From the NCBI RefSeq assembly GCF_014138625.1, contig NZ_JACJHY010000009.1:124001-188000 (forward strand): DNA of 64,000 bases, read 5' to 3'. The notes below the pieces were generated by a model. It was not told where the DNA came from, searched no databases, and worked only from the letters and a program-made list of their open reading frames with translations. The stretch comes from Aminobacter ciceronei. Its GTDB lineage: Bacteria; Pseudomonadota; Alphaproteobacteria; Rhizobiales; Rhizobiaceae. Position 1 is the first letter of the stretch. Each line of letters begins with the position of its first letter. Shown piece after piece: positions 16,998 to 25,676 of this stretch. Made by a program: the position numbers and the translations under genes.

Positions 16998-17154
16998 TAA
17001 GACTCTCATGGTGGTCGCCGGGAGGACTGAGCGAGCCACGCAGGCGGCGCGGAGGAGACTGGCCCGCCAGGAAGATCGTTTCCGCGTCAGGTGCCCCAAG
17101 CGGGCGTTTTCATCTTCCGATGGAGGTCGGAAGGATGGGAGGGAGGTCCCAGCC

Positions 17155-18489
17155 ATGACAATTCGCCATGTGAGATCATTGGCCGCTTTCGGCGCCGTTT
17201 TGGCTGCCGGCGTGGCGGGAACAAGCCAGGCCAGCGCAAAGGACCTGACGCTGTGCTGGGCCGCCTGGGACCCGGCCAACGCGCTGGTCGAGCTGAGCAA
17301 GGATTTCGAGGCCAAGAGCGGCGTCAAGATGAAGTTCGAGTTCGTGCCGTGGCCGAACTTCGCTGACCGCATGCTCAACGAGCTGAACTCGGGCGGCAAG
17401 CTCTGCGACCTGATGATCGGCGACAGCCAGTGGATCGGTGGCGCGGCAGAGAACGGCCAATATGTGAAGCTCAACGATTTCTTCGACAAGGAAGGAATCA
17501 AGATGGACGACTTCATTCCGGCGACCGTCGTCGGTTATGCCGAATGGCCGAAGAATTCGCCGAACTACTGGGCGCTGCCGGCCTTCGGCGATGTCATCGG
17601 CTGGAGCTATCGCAAGGACTGGTTCGCGCGGCCCGAGCTGCAGACCGAGTTCAAGAAGAAATACGGCCGTGACCTCGCCGTGCCAAAAACCTTCGCCGAG
17701 CTCAAGGACATCGCCGAGTTCTTCCAGAAGCGCGAGATCGACGGCAAGACTGTCTATGGTGCTGGGATCTACACCGAGCGCGGGTCCGAAGGCATCACCA
17801 TGGGCGCGATGGACGTGCTCTACAGCTTCGGCTTCCAGTACGAGAACCCCGACAAGCCTTACGAGCTCGATGGGTTCGTCAATTCGGCCAAGGCGGTGCA
17901 GGGGCTGGAATTCTACAAGCAGCTCTATGATTGCTGTACGCCTCCCGGCCATTCCGACGCCTACATGTCCGAGGACATTGACGCCTACAAGTCGGGCCAG
18001 GTGGCGCTGCACATGAACTTCGCCTTCACCTGGCCCGGCATCAATGCCGATGCTAATGTCGGTGGCGACAAGTCGGGCTATTTCCCGAACCCGGCGGGTC
18101 CGGACGGGGTGGCCTTCGCCCAGCTCGGCGGCCAGGGCATCTCGGTGGTCTCGGCTTCGGAGAAGAAGGACGACGCGCTCGCCTACATCAAGTGGTTCGC
18201 CCAGCCCGAGGTCCAGCAGAAATGGTGGCAGATGGGCGGCTATTCGGCACTGCGCAAGGTCGTCGAGGATCCGGGCTTCGCCACCAGCCAGCCCTATGCC
18301 CAGACCTTCCTCGACTCGATGGCCATCGTGAAGGATTTCTGGGCGGAGCCGGCCTACGCCTCGCTGCTGCAGGCGACGCAGAAGCGCTTCCACGATTATG
18401 TCGTTGCCGGCCAGGGCTCCGCCCAGGATGCGCTCGACGGTCTCGCCAAGGACTGGACGCAGATCTTCGACGACGAAGGCAAGTACTGA
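17155..18489 (+). CDS. ABC transporter carbohydrate-binding protein
   Basis: A 444-residue periplasmic protein with a signal peptide (MTIRHVRSLAAFGAVLAAGVAGTSQASA) and the extracellular solute-binding family 1 fold: FVPWPNFADRMLNELNSGGKLCDLMIGDSQWIGGAAENGQYVKL early, YWALPAFGDVIGWSYRKDWF mid. The ATG chosen follows GGGAGGGAGG; the frame is open upstream into the operator region. A 7-bp-stem hairpin (17114-17133) with loop TGGAGG lies just before the ribosome-binding site. It is the first gene of the importer operon. The ligand is probably a sugar or polyol, given LacI control and a DHA kinase in the same operon. Confidence 0.92.
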   Translation: MTIRHVRSLAAFGAVLAAGVAGTSQASAKDLTLCWAAWDPANALVELSKDFEAKSGVKMKFEFVPWPNFADRMLNELNSGGKLCDLMIGDSQWIGGAAENGQYVKLNDFFDKEGIKMDDFIPATVVGYAEWPKNSPNYWALPAFGDVIGWSYRKDWFARPELQTEFKKKYGRDLAVPKTFAELKDIAEFFQKREIDGKTVYGAGIYTERGSEGITMGAMDVLYSFGFQYENPDKPYELDGFVNSAKAVQGLEFYKQLYDCCTPPGHSDAYMSEDIDAYKSGQVALHMNFAFTWPGINADANVGGDKSGYFPNPAGPDGVAFAQLGGQGISVVSASEKKDDALAYIKWFAQPEVQQKWWQMGGYSALRKVVEDPGFATSQPYAQTFLDSMAIVKDFWAEPAYASLLQATQKRFHDYVVAGQGSAQDALDGLAKDWTQIFDDEGKY

Positions 18490-18535
18490 TCGCTGTAAAG
18501 CCCTGTCCCGCATCCTCCCAGCGGGCCATGCTACG

Positions 18536-18571
18536 GTGCGGGGCCGGCGCTTGCCGGCTCCGTCGCCGCAC
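18536..18571 (+). promoter_or_regulatory. Intercistronic hairpin after the binding-protein gene
   Basis: An outer stem GTGCGG/CCGCAC and an inner perfect GCCGGC/GCCGGC stem with GCTT loop, between the binding-protein and permease genes, with no T-run. Such hairpins commonly protect the upstream binding-protein mRNA so that it is made in excess over the membrane components. Confidence 0.6.
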
Positions 18572-18594
18572 AGTTGATAATCAGGGGAATATCA

Positions 18595-19542
18595 ATGCTG
18601 CATTCACCGGTGGATCGCGTCGCCGAAGCGACGCCGCACGCCATTGCCAAGCGTTTCCGGGGTCTGTCTGACCGTTCGCTCGCCTGGCTCTTCGTTGCTC
18701 CCTCAATCGTGCTCCTGCTCGCGGTCAACATCTTTCCGCTGATCTGGACGATCCGGCTGAGCTTCACCAATTTCCGCGTCAATCGACCCAATGCCGAGGT
18801 CGAGTTCGTCGGCCTGAAGAACTACATCAGCATCCTGTCCGACAAGGACATCTGGCTGACCATGCAGGCAACGGCCCACTTCCTGATCTGGACGCTGGTG
18901 CTGCAGGTGCTGATCGGCTTCTCGCTCGCCTATCTGATCAACAAGAAGTTCCGCGGCAATGATCTCTGGACGACGATCATCGTGCTGCCGATGATGCTGA
19001 GCCCGGCGGTCGTCGGAAATTTCTGGACCTTCCTCTACCAGCCGCAGATCGGCCTGTTCAATTATGCCATAGGCTTCCTGACGGGTGCCGATCCCTCCAG
19101 CTTCTCGATGATCGGCGACGTGGCGCTGGCGCCCTGGGCGATCGTCATCGTCGACACCTGGATGTGGACGCCCTTCGTCATGCTGATCTGCCTGGCGGGG
19201 CTGCGTTCCATTCCCGACAGCATCTATGAAGCCGCCGAATGCGACCGCGCCAGCAAATGGCGGCAGTTCTGGACCATCACCATCCCGCTGGTGCTGCCGT
19301 TCCTGATGCTCGCCGTTCTGTTCCGCGGCATCGAGAATTTCAAGATGTTCGACCTCGTCGTCCAGCTCACCGGCGGCGGTCCGGGTTCGATCACCGAGCT
19401 CACCTCGATCAACCTCAAGCGCGAAGCCTTCGAGAAGTGGCGCACCGGTTATGCCTCGGCCTATGCCGTCATCCTTTTCGTGACCGTCTTCGGTCTGGCT
19501 TCGATCTACGTCAAAGCCCTGAACAAGGTGAAAGAGCGATGA
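18595..19542 (+). CDS. Sugar ABC transporter permease 1 (MalF-like)
   Basis: A 315-residue inner-membrane protein with six main hydrophobic segments and the EAA loop ESIYEAAECDRASKWRQFWTITIPLVLP-type region near residues 210-237 (IYEAAECDRAS). It belongs to the binding-protein-dependent permease family of carbohydrate importers. A TTG seven codons upstream precedes the CAGGGGAAT ribosome-binding site, so the ATG at 18595 is the start. It overlaps permease 2 by ATGA and forms a heterodimer with it. Confidence 0.92.
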   Translation: MLHSPVDRVAEATPHAIAKRFRGLSDRSLAWLFVAPSIVLLLAVNIFPLIWTIRLSFTNFRVNRPNAEVEFVGLKNYISILSDKDIWLTMQATAHFLIWTLVLQVLIGFSLAYLINKKFRGNDLWTTIIVLPMMLSPAVVGNFWTFLYQPQIGLFNYAIGFLTGADPSSFSMIGDVALAPWAIVIVDTWMWTPFVMLICLAGLRSIPDSIYEAAECDRASKWRQFWTITIPLVLPFLMLAVLFRGIENFKMFDLVVQLTGGGPGSITELTSINLKREAFEKWRTGYASAYAVILFVTVFGLASIYVKALNKVKER

Positions 19543-20480
19543 GCAGCTATTCCATCACCGAGCCGTCGCGCCGGCAGAAGTGGTTCGCCGGGGTACTTGT
19601 CGTCCTTTATGCGCTGATCACCATCTTGCCGCTGGTCTGGATCATCGGTACCAGCTTCAAGACCCCGTCGGATGCCATCGCCTATCCGCCCAAAACCTTC
19701 TTCACGCCGACGGTTGAAGGCTATGTCAATGTCTTCACCACCCGCACCCGGTTGACCGAGGAACAGTTGCAGGCGGTCGGCGAGCCCCAGACCTGGTACG
19801 ACAGGCTTGTGCGCAAGGACGGGCTGGTCATCTCGGGACCGTCGCGCTTTGCCGAACGCTTCACCAATTCCGTCATCATCGGCTTCGGCTCGACCGTGCT
19901 CTGCATCGTGCTGGGGACAGCAGCCGCCTACGCCTTTTCGCGCTTCAAGGTGCCGCTGAAGGACGACCTTTTGTTCTTCATCCTGTCGACGCGGATGATG
20001 CCGCCGATCGCGGTCGCCATCCCGATCTTCCTGATGTTCCGCTCTCTCGGGCTGAGCGACACCCATGCCGGCATGATCCTGCTCTACACGGCGGTCAACC
20101 TGTCGCTGTCGGTCTGGCTGCTCAAGGGTTTCATCGACGAGATCCCGGTCGAATATGAGGAGGCGGCGCTGATCGACGGCTACACGCGCTTCCAGGCTTT
20201 CTACAAGGTCGTGCTGCCGCAGGCGGCGACCGGCATCGCCTCGACCGCGATCTTCTGCCTGATCTTCGCCTGGAACGAATACGCCTTTGCCGTGCTGCTG
20301 ACCTCGGGCAATGCCCAGACCGCGCCGCCCTTCATTCCGACCATCATCGGCGTCAGCGGCCAGGATTGGCCGGCGGTCGCCGCGGGCGCGACGCTGTTCC
20401 TCGTGCCGGTCATGGTCTTCACCATTCTCCTGCGCAAGCACCTGTTGCGCGGCATCACCTTCGGAGCGGTACGCAAATGA
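19539..20480 (+). CDS. Sugar ABC transporter permease 2 (MalG-like)
   Basis: A 313-residue permease. The first membrane segment is VLVVLYALITILPLVWIIGTSF. A periplasmic stretch of about 70 residues follows (RTRLTEEQLQAVGEPQTWYDRLVRKDG), longer than in minimal MalG proteins. The EAA loop reads EYEEAALIDGYTRFQAFYKVVLPQA (about residues 203-227). The start overlaps the permease 1 stop codon and the end overlaps the next small gene, showing a tightly coupled operon. Confidence 0.92.
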   Translation: MSSYSITEPSRRQKWFAGVLVVLYALITILPLVWIIGTSFKTPSDAIAYPPKTFFTPTVEGYVNVFTTRTRLTEEQLQAVGEPQTWYDRLVRKDGLVISGPSRFAERFTNSVIIGFGSTVLCIVLGTAAAYAFSRFKVPLKDDLLFFILSTRMMPPIAVAIPIFLMFRSLGLSDTHAGMILLYTAVNLSLSVWLLKGFIDEIPVEYEEAALIDGYTRFQAFYKVVLPQAATGIASTAIFCLIFAWNEYAFAVLLTSGNAQTAPPFIPTIIGVSGQDWPAVAAGATLFLVPVMVFTILLRKHLLRGITFGAVRK

Positions 20481-20665
20481 CCAGGTTCCTCGACGGATTG
20501 CTTCATTTCCGGCGCGGCGCCTGGGAGATGCTGGCCTCGGTGCTGATTGCCGCCGGCGTCGTCATGCTCATGCAGCCATTCGCCCTGGTCCTCTATTCCT
20601 GGTCCTTCCTCGTAACCCTGCTGGGCACAGTGATGTTCATCATCGTCAGCCATTTCCCGGAGTAG
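20477..20665 (+). CDS. 62-residue two-helix membrane protein in the ABC operon
   Basis: Starts MTRFLDGLLHFRRGAWEML and contains two hydrophobic stretches (ASVLIAAGVVMLMQPFAL and WSFLVTLLGTVMFIIV). The ATG overlaps the permease 2 stop codon, and the stop lies 4 bp before the first ATPase gene, so it is co-translated with the transporter. No named family is recognised. By position it is a candidate accessory subunit of the importer, comparable in place to the small DUF2160 membrane proteins of glycerol ABC operons, though not obviously homologous. Confidence 0.75.
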   Translation: MTRFLDGLLHFRRGAWEMLASVLIAAGVVMLMQPFALVLYSWSFLVTLLGTVMFIIVSHFPE

Positions 20666-20669
20666 GCCC

Positions 20670-21767
20670 GTGGCACAGATCAGAATCCAGAATGTGCGCA
20701 AGGAGTTCGGCGCCTTCACCGCCGTGCGCTCATCGACCTTCACCATCGAGGACGGCGAGTTCTTCATGCTGCTCGGCCCCTCCGGCTGCGGCAAGACGAC
20801 GACGCTCAGGATGATGGCGGGCCTCGAGCTGCCGACCTCGGGCGAGATCTTCATCGATGGCGAAGAGGTCGGCATGAAGCCGGCCAGCAAGCGCGACATC
20901 GCGTTCGTCTTCCAGATGTTCGCGCTCTACCCGCACATGAACGTGCGCAAGAACATCTCCTATCCGCTGGTCAGCCAGGGCATGAAGCGCGAGGAAGTGA
21001 AGACGCGTGTTCAGGAGGTCGCCCGCATCCTCAAGATCGAGAACATCCTCGATCGGCCGGTCGGCGGGCTGTCGGGCGGCGACCGTCAGCGAGTGGCGCT
21101 TGGCCGGGCTATCGTGAGGCAGCCAAAAGCCTTTTTCATGGATGAGCCGCTCGGCGCGCTCGATGCCGAATTTCGCGAGCACATGGCTGAGGAGCTGCGC
21201 GCGCTGCACGACCGCATGGGCGCAACGACGGTCTATGTCACGCATGACCAGCTGGAGGCCATGCAGATGGGCGACAAGATCGTCGTCATGAACCATGGCG
21301 TCGTCGAGCAGTTCGGCAAGCCGCAGCAGATCTACGACTGGCCGGCGACCAAGTTCGTCGCCCAGTTCATCGGCTCGCCATCCATGAACTTCCTCGATTT
21401 CGAAGGCATGATCGGCATTGGCGGCAAGTCGGTCGATCTCGGCGAGGCGAAGATCGAAGTGCCGGCCGCGCGGGAGGGGCGGGCCGGCAAGCTGACGCTC
21501 GGCGTTCGGCCCGAGCATGTCAGGTTCGCCACCGAGTCGGCATACAGGGGGCGAGTCACAGCGGTCGAATATCTAGGCACCACCCAGATCGTGACGCTGC
21601 GATCGAGCCACGGCGACCTCAAGGCGCGTATTCCCTCGGACCGGCCGGTCCGCGAGGGCGAGCTGGTCGGCCTCGCCTTCGACGCAAGGACGTTGTCACT
21701 GTTCGACGCCGAAACCGGCAAGGCGCTGCGATCGGACGCCAATGACGGAGTGCTGGGACATGGCTGA
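20670..21767 (+). CDS. Sugar ABC transporter ATP-binding protein 1 (MalK/UgpC-like)
   Basis: A 365-residue ATPase starting with GTG. Walker A GPSGCGKTT (about residues 34-42), Q-loop FVFQMFALYPH, signature LSGGDRQRV (D in place of the usual Q) and Walker B AFFMDEPLGALDAEF are followed by the H-loop VYVTHD. The C-terminal TOBE-type domain is typical of the CUT1 carbohydrate class. It overlaps the second ATPase gene by 8 bp. Two distinct ATPases suggest an asymmetric heterodimer. Confidence 0.93.
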   Translation: MAQIRIQNVRKEFGAFTAVRSSTFTIEDGEFFMLLGPSGCGKTTTLRMMAGLELPTSGEIFIDGEEVGMKPASKRDIAFVFQMFALYPHMNVRKNISYPLVSQGMKREEVKTRVQEVARILKIENILDRPVGGLSGGDRQRVALGRAIVRQPKAFFMDEPLGALDAEFREHMAEELRALHDRMGATTVYVTHDQLEAMQMGDKIVVMNHGVVEQFGKPQQIYDWPATKFVAQFIGSPSMNFLDFEGMIGIGGKSVDLGEAKIEVPAAREGRAGKLTLGVRPEHVRFATESAYRGRVTAVEYLGTTQIVTLRSSHGDLKARIPSDRPVREGELVGLAFDARTLSLFDAETGKALRSDANDGVLGHG

Positions 21768-22755
21768 AGTGGTCCTTGAAAACGTGACCAAGAGCTTCGG
21801 TGGCACGGTCGCGCTCGACAATGTGTCACTGACCATCCCCGACGGCTCCTTCGTCGTGCTGCTCGGCCCGACGGGCGCCGGCAAGACGACGACTTTGCGC
21901 ATGGTTTCGGGGCTCGATGTGCCCGACAGCGGCGAGGTCCATATCGGCGGACGCCTGATGAAGGGGCTGTCGCCGGCGGAGCGCAACGTGGCGATGGTGT
22001 TCCAGCAATATTCGCTCTATCCGCATCTGACGGTGCGGCAGAACCTTGAGTTTCCGCTGAAATCACCGCTGCTCAACACGCCACGCGATCTCATCGACCG
22101 GACCGTGAGGGAGGTCGCCGAGGTTCTGCAGATCGGCCACAAGCTCGACAACAAGGCGACCGCATTGTCGGGCGGCGAGATGCAGCGCGTCTCCATAGGC
22201 CGTGCGCTGGTGCGCAATCCGCAGATCTTCCTGATGGACGAGCCGCTGAGTTCGCTCGACGCCAAGCTGCGCGCCGACCTGCGCATCGAACTGAAGCGCA
22301 TCCAGGCCAAGCTGGGGGCGACGCTGCTCTATGTCACCCACGACCAGATCGAGGCGATGACGATGGCGACCCATGTCGGCGTGCTGAACGAAGGCAAACT
22401 TGTGCAGTTCGGCTCGCCGCGCGAGGTCTATGAGCAGCCGGTCAGTGTCTATGCCGCAACCCGGCTCGGCCAGCCGCGCATCAACGTCCTGCCGGCCGAC
22501 ATCTTTGCCGGAGCGCCGTCGGGGGCGAAAAGCATTGGCCTGCGCCCCGAGCACATCGTTCAGGGCGAGGGCGAGGAGGCATTGGTCAAGCGCGTCGAGC
22601 ATCTCGGCGACCAGACGCGGCTGCATCTCAACCTGAAGCGGCACGACCTCGTCACCGTCACCGATGCCCACACGCCGCTCAAGGGCGGCGAAACAATCCG
22701 GATCCAGCCGTCGCGGCCGCTCTACTTCGATGCGGCGGGCATGCGTTTAGCTTGA
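21760..22755 (+). CDS. Sugar ABC transporter ATP-binding protein 2
   Basis: A 331-residue CUT1-type ATPase. Walker A is GPTGAGKTT, the Q-loop is MVFQQYSLYPHL, the signature is LSGGEMQRVSIGRAL and Walker B is IFLMDEPLSSLDAKLR, with VTHDQIEAM behind it. The TOBE-like C domain ends in RPLYFDAAGMRLA. It overlaps the first ATPase gene and is followed after 13 bp by the dihydroxyacetone kinase gene. It pairs with ATPase 1; glycerol-type importers (GlpST) also use two different ATPases, which hints at a polyol substrate. Confidence 0.93.
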   Translation: MAEVVLENVTKSFGGTVALDNVSLTIPDGSFVVLLGPTGAGKTTTLRMVSGLDVPDSGEVHIGGRLMKGLSPAERNVAMVFQQYSLYPHLTVRQNLEFPLKSPLLNTPRDLIDRTVREVAEVLQIGHKLDNKATALSGGEMQRVSIGRALVRNPQIFLMDEPLSSLDAKLRADLRIELKRIQAKLGATLLYVTHDQIEAMTMATHVGVLNEGKLVQFGSPREVYEQPVSVYAATRLGQPRINVLPADIFAGAPSGAKSIGLRPEHIVQGEGEEALVKRVEHLGDQTRLHLNLKRHDLVTVTDAHTPLKGGETIRIQPSRPLYFDAAGMRLA

Positions 22756-22768
22756 GGAGCAAGATTTC

Positions 22769-24388
22769 ATGGCGCAATTCATAAACAGGCGCGAAGACGT
22801 CGTCACCGAGGCCATCGATGGGGTGCTGGCGCTGTCGGGCGGCGCGCTGACCCGCCTCGATGGCTATCCGCATATCCGCGTCGTGCTGCGCAGCGACTGG
22901 GACAGGTCCAAGGTGGCGATCGTCTCCGGCGGCGGCTCCGGCCATGAGCCGGCCCATGTCGGCTTCGTCGGCAAGGGCATGCTGACGGCCGCGGTCTGCG
23001 GCGACGTCTTTGCCTCGCCCAGCGTCGACGCCGTGCTCGCCGGCATCCTGGCGGTAACCGGTCCGGCTGGGTGCCTTTTGATCGTCAAGAACTACACCGG
23101 CGACAGGCTGAATTTCGGCCTCGCTGCCGAGCGCGCACGGGCCTTCGGCCTCAACGTTTCGATGGTCATCGTCGGCGACGACATCGCCTTGCCTGACCTG
23201 CCGCAGGCGCGCGGCGTCGCCGGCACGCTGTTCGTGCACAAGATTGCCGGTGCGCTCGCCGAACGTGGCGCTGACCTGGAGACGGTGACGGCGGCGGCGA
23301 AACATGTGATTGCGGGCACCCGCTCGATCGGCATGTCGCTCGACACCTGCAGCGTTCCTGGCTCGCCCAAGGAGGATCGCATTCCGCTCGGCAAGGCCGA
23401 ACTCGGCCTCGGCATCCACGGCGAGGCCGGCGTTGAGCAGATCGACTTCGCCGGCGCGCGCGCCTCCGTCGCCACAATGGTCGAGCGGCTGGCGGCACTT
23501 ATGGGCGAGGGACCACATGTCGTGCTCGTCAACAATCTCGGCGGTACCTCGGTGCTCGAAATGTCGGTGCTGGCGCATGACCTGCTGCAGTCGTCCATCG
23601 GTGACAGGATCACTCATGCCATCGGGCCGTCGCCGCTGATGACTTCGCTCGACATGCAGGGTATTTCCATTTCGGTATTTCCCGCCGACGCGACGGAACT
23701 GGAACTGCTGAAGGCGCCCGTCGCGATCCCGGCATGGCCCGGCGTCTCGCAGGTCAGGTCGCTCGTGGTCGCGCCCATGCCCGACGGGCTGACGCCGATC
23801 ACGCCGATGCCGTCCAACCACGCGGGCACGCGCGCCTTCCTGGTCAATTGCTGCAACGTGCTGATCGCGGCCGAGCAGGACCTCAACGCGCTCGATGCCA
23901 AGTCGGGCGACGGTGACACAGGGTCGACGCTGGCCGGGGCCGCCCGCGCCCTGATCAGCGCCATCGACCGGCTGCCTTTGTCCGACCACACACAGCTTCT
24001 GCGCGCTATCGGCCAGGAACTGAGCCAGACCATGGGCGGCTCATCTGGCGTGCTGCTCGCCATCTTCTTCGCCGCAGCCGGCGACGGCGCCTCCAGCGGC
24101 CTGCCGATGCGTGAGGCGCTGCGGGCCGGGCTGGCGCGCATGCAGGAGATCGGCGGCGCGAAGATCGGCGATCGCACAATGGTCGACGCCCTGGCACCCG
24201 CCCTCGACGCCCTTGGCGACAGCCTGTCCGCCGCTGCCACGGCCGCCCGCAAGGGTGCCAACTACACTGCCACACTCACCCGCGCCAAAGCCGGTCGCGC
24301 CGCCTACATCAACGCCAGGCAGCTCGAGGGCCACATCGATCCCGGCGCGGAGGCTGTGGCACGGCTGTTTGAACATCTGGCAACCTAA
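22769..24388 (+). CDS. Dihydroxyacetone kinase, fused DhaK-DhaL (ATP-dependent)
   Basis: A 539-residue kinase. The DhaK domain (residues 1-330) has VSGGGSGHEPAHVGFVGKGM near 52-71, including the substrate-contacting His of GSGHEP. The DhaL domain (about 345-539) has the Mg-ATP motif LNALDAKSGDGDTGSTL near 372-388. Fused enzymes use ATP rather than the PTS. Phosphorylation of dihydroxyacetone, or of a related ketose such as erythrulose, would follow uptake by the upstream importer. Decayed paralogous DhaL fragments lie at 30228 and 32779. No PTS-type DhaM is present. Confidence 0.92.
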   Translation: MAQFINRREDVVTEAIDGVLALSGGALTRLDGYPHIRVVLRSDWDRSKVAIVSGGGSGHEPAHVGFVGKGMLTAAVCGDVFASPSVDAVLAGILAVTGPAGCLLIVKNYTGDRLNFGLAAERARAFGLNVSMVIVGDDIALPDLPQARGVAGTLFVHKIAGALAERGADLETVTAAAKHVIAGTRSIGMSLDTCSVPGSPKEDRIPLGKAELGLGIHGEAGVEQIDFAGARASVATMVERLAALMGEGPHVVLVNNLGGTSVLEMSVLAHDLLQSSIGDRITHAIGPSPLMTSLDMQGISISVFPADATELELLKAPVAIPAWPGVSQVRSLVVAPMPDGLTPITPMPSNHAGTRAFLVNCCNVLIAAEQDLNALDAKSGDGDTGSTLAGAARALISAIDRLPLSDHTQLLRAIGQELSQTMGGSSGVLLAIFFAAAGDGASSGLPMREALRAGLARMQEIGGAKIGDRTMVDALAPALDALGDSLSAAATAARKGANYTATLTRAKAGRAAYINARQLEGHIDPGAEAVARLFEHLAT

Positions 24389-24560
24389 AGAGCGTTGGCT
24401 GGTTTGGTGGGTTGGCGCGGAGAGGTGTCTGCGCTTGCCGATCAGGCCATCCAGGATTTGACTCATTGATGGGGCGGCATAGAGTCTGAATGAACGTCGT
24501 GTCGCCCTGTCCTTCAGCCGAACTTTTGGCCAGACACAGCGCGTCAGAGGGGAAGGGTTG

Positions 24561-25457
24561 GTGGACGGGCGAAACCAGGACACGTATCCAGCCTTTGCGG
24601 AAGACTTCCGCGGGGGCATCCTTGCCGCGCAGCGACAGCTGCGAAACCGCCTCCTCGATCGCAGCACCATTCGCTATCGCCATGCGCGCGACCTGGCCGC
24701 GCATATGCTGCTTCGTCTCGACGATTTGCCGGGGTGCTGGTCGGTCGCCACCAATTGGCTGCGGGCCGAGCTCGGATGCCAGCGGGTCGATACCGGTTTC
24801 GGGATGCGTGAGGCGAAGGACTATTTCCCGGGTTTTGCGGAAGCAAAGGACGCGAGCTTTGACGTTCCTTCGTTCGGATGCGGCAAGGCTGTCGACAACC
24901 GCGACGTCGCCATGCAGGCGATGTGGCTGGACCCTCGTCCGCTGATCTTTGCCGACATCAAGCAGGACCGCCGCGTCACCATGCGGCTGCGGCAAAGGAT
25001 GTCCGGGGCGCGGACGAAATCGAAACTCGCCTGGGCGCTTCGCACCGAGCGCGGTGGCTACGGCCTGATCTGTGCCGACTGGACCGAACACCTGGTGCCC
25101 TGGGAATCCGGTCTCTACGATTGCTTCGAGCAGACCGTGACGGATGTCCTGAGCCCGATCATCGCCGTATCCAAGCAGATTGCCGACCAAGGCTCTCGTG
25201 GTGAGGTTGGAAAACCACAGGGATCCCTGGCCGCATATGCGGGCGTTTCGGACACTGCCTCACTTGCGACACTGACGGCGTCCGAACTGGAGATTGCACG
25301 GCTGGTTGCGAAGGGGATGAGCTACAAGGAGATCGCGCGGGTTCGCGACCGCTCACTTTCCACGATCGACCATCAGCTCAGGAGCATCCGGCAGAAGACC
25401 GGTGCCTCCAGTACATCGGCTTTGGTCAGCCTGCTTGCCCGGTCTGACTTGTCCTAG
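24561..25457 (+). CDS. LuxR family regulator with GAF-like sensor region
   Basis: A 298-residue regulator. Residues 55-220 look like a GAF-type sensory domain (DLPGCWSVATNWLRAELGCQRVDTGFG, GGYGLICADW, ESGLYDCFEQTVTDVLSPIIAV). The C-terminal LuxR HTH is clear at about 238-290 (LTASELEIARLVAKGMSYKEIARVRDRSLSTIDHQLRSIRQKTG). GTG at 24561 is preferred over TTG at 24558, which is too close to AGAGGGGAAG. It precedes the unassigned hydrolase/ABC operon by 219 bp in the same direction and is its likely regulator. Confidence 0.85.
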   Translation: MDGRNQDTYPAFAEDFRGGILAAQRQLRNRLLDRSTIRYRHARDLAAHMLLRLDDLPGCWSVATNWLRAELGCQRVDTGFGMREAKDYFPGFAEAKDASFDVPSFGCGKAVDNRDVAMQAMWLDPRPLIFADIKQDRRVTMRLRQRMSGARTKSKLAWALRTERGGYGLICADWTEHLVPWESGLYDCFEQTVTDVLSPIIAVSKQIADQGSRGEVGKPQGSLAAYAGVSDTASLATLTASELEIARLVAKGMSYKEIARVRDRSLSTIDHQLRSIRQKTGASSTSALVSLLARSDLS

Positions 25458-25577
25458 CCGGGAGCACTGCCGCACGCGCGGTCATCCGTTCTCGCCATTC
25501 TTACGCCGGTCATCGTAAAGTAAGCATTATCAATATGATATGCCGATGAACTGAAGTTTCGGCGAACTCTGGTCGGC

Positions 25578-25595
25578 ATCGCGAATGTTCGCGAT
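25578..25595. promoter_or_regulatory. 18-bp inverted repeat upstream of the GlcG/hydrolase/ABC operon
   Basis: ATCGCGAA and TTCGCGAT arms are separated by TG, centred about 90 bp before the GlcG-like start. A second short repeat, TATCA-ATA-TGATA, sits at 25528-25540. Placement between the LuxR gene and the operon suggests a binding site for that regulator. Confidence 0.5.
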
Positions 25596-25676
25596 AGATG
25601 GCCACCAAGCATTCTTCGTAAGCTCCTTCGACGCTGAAGCCCCCAGACAGATGGCTTGGCCGAGGGAGGAGAAGAG

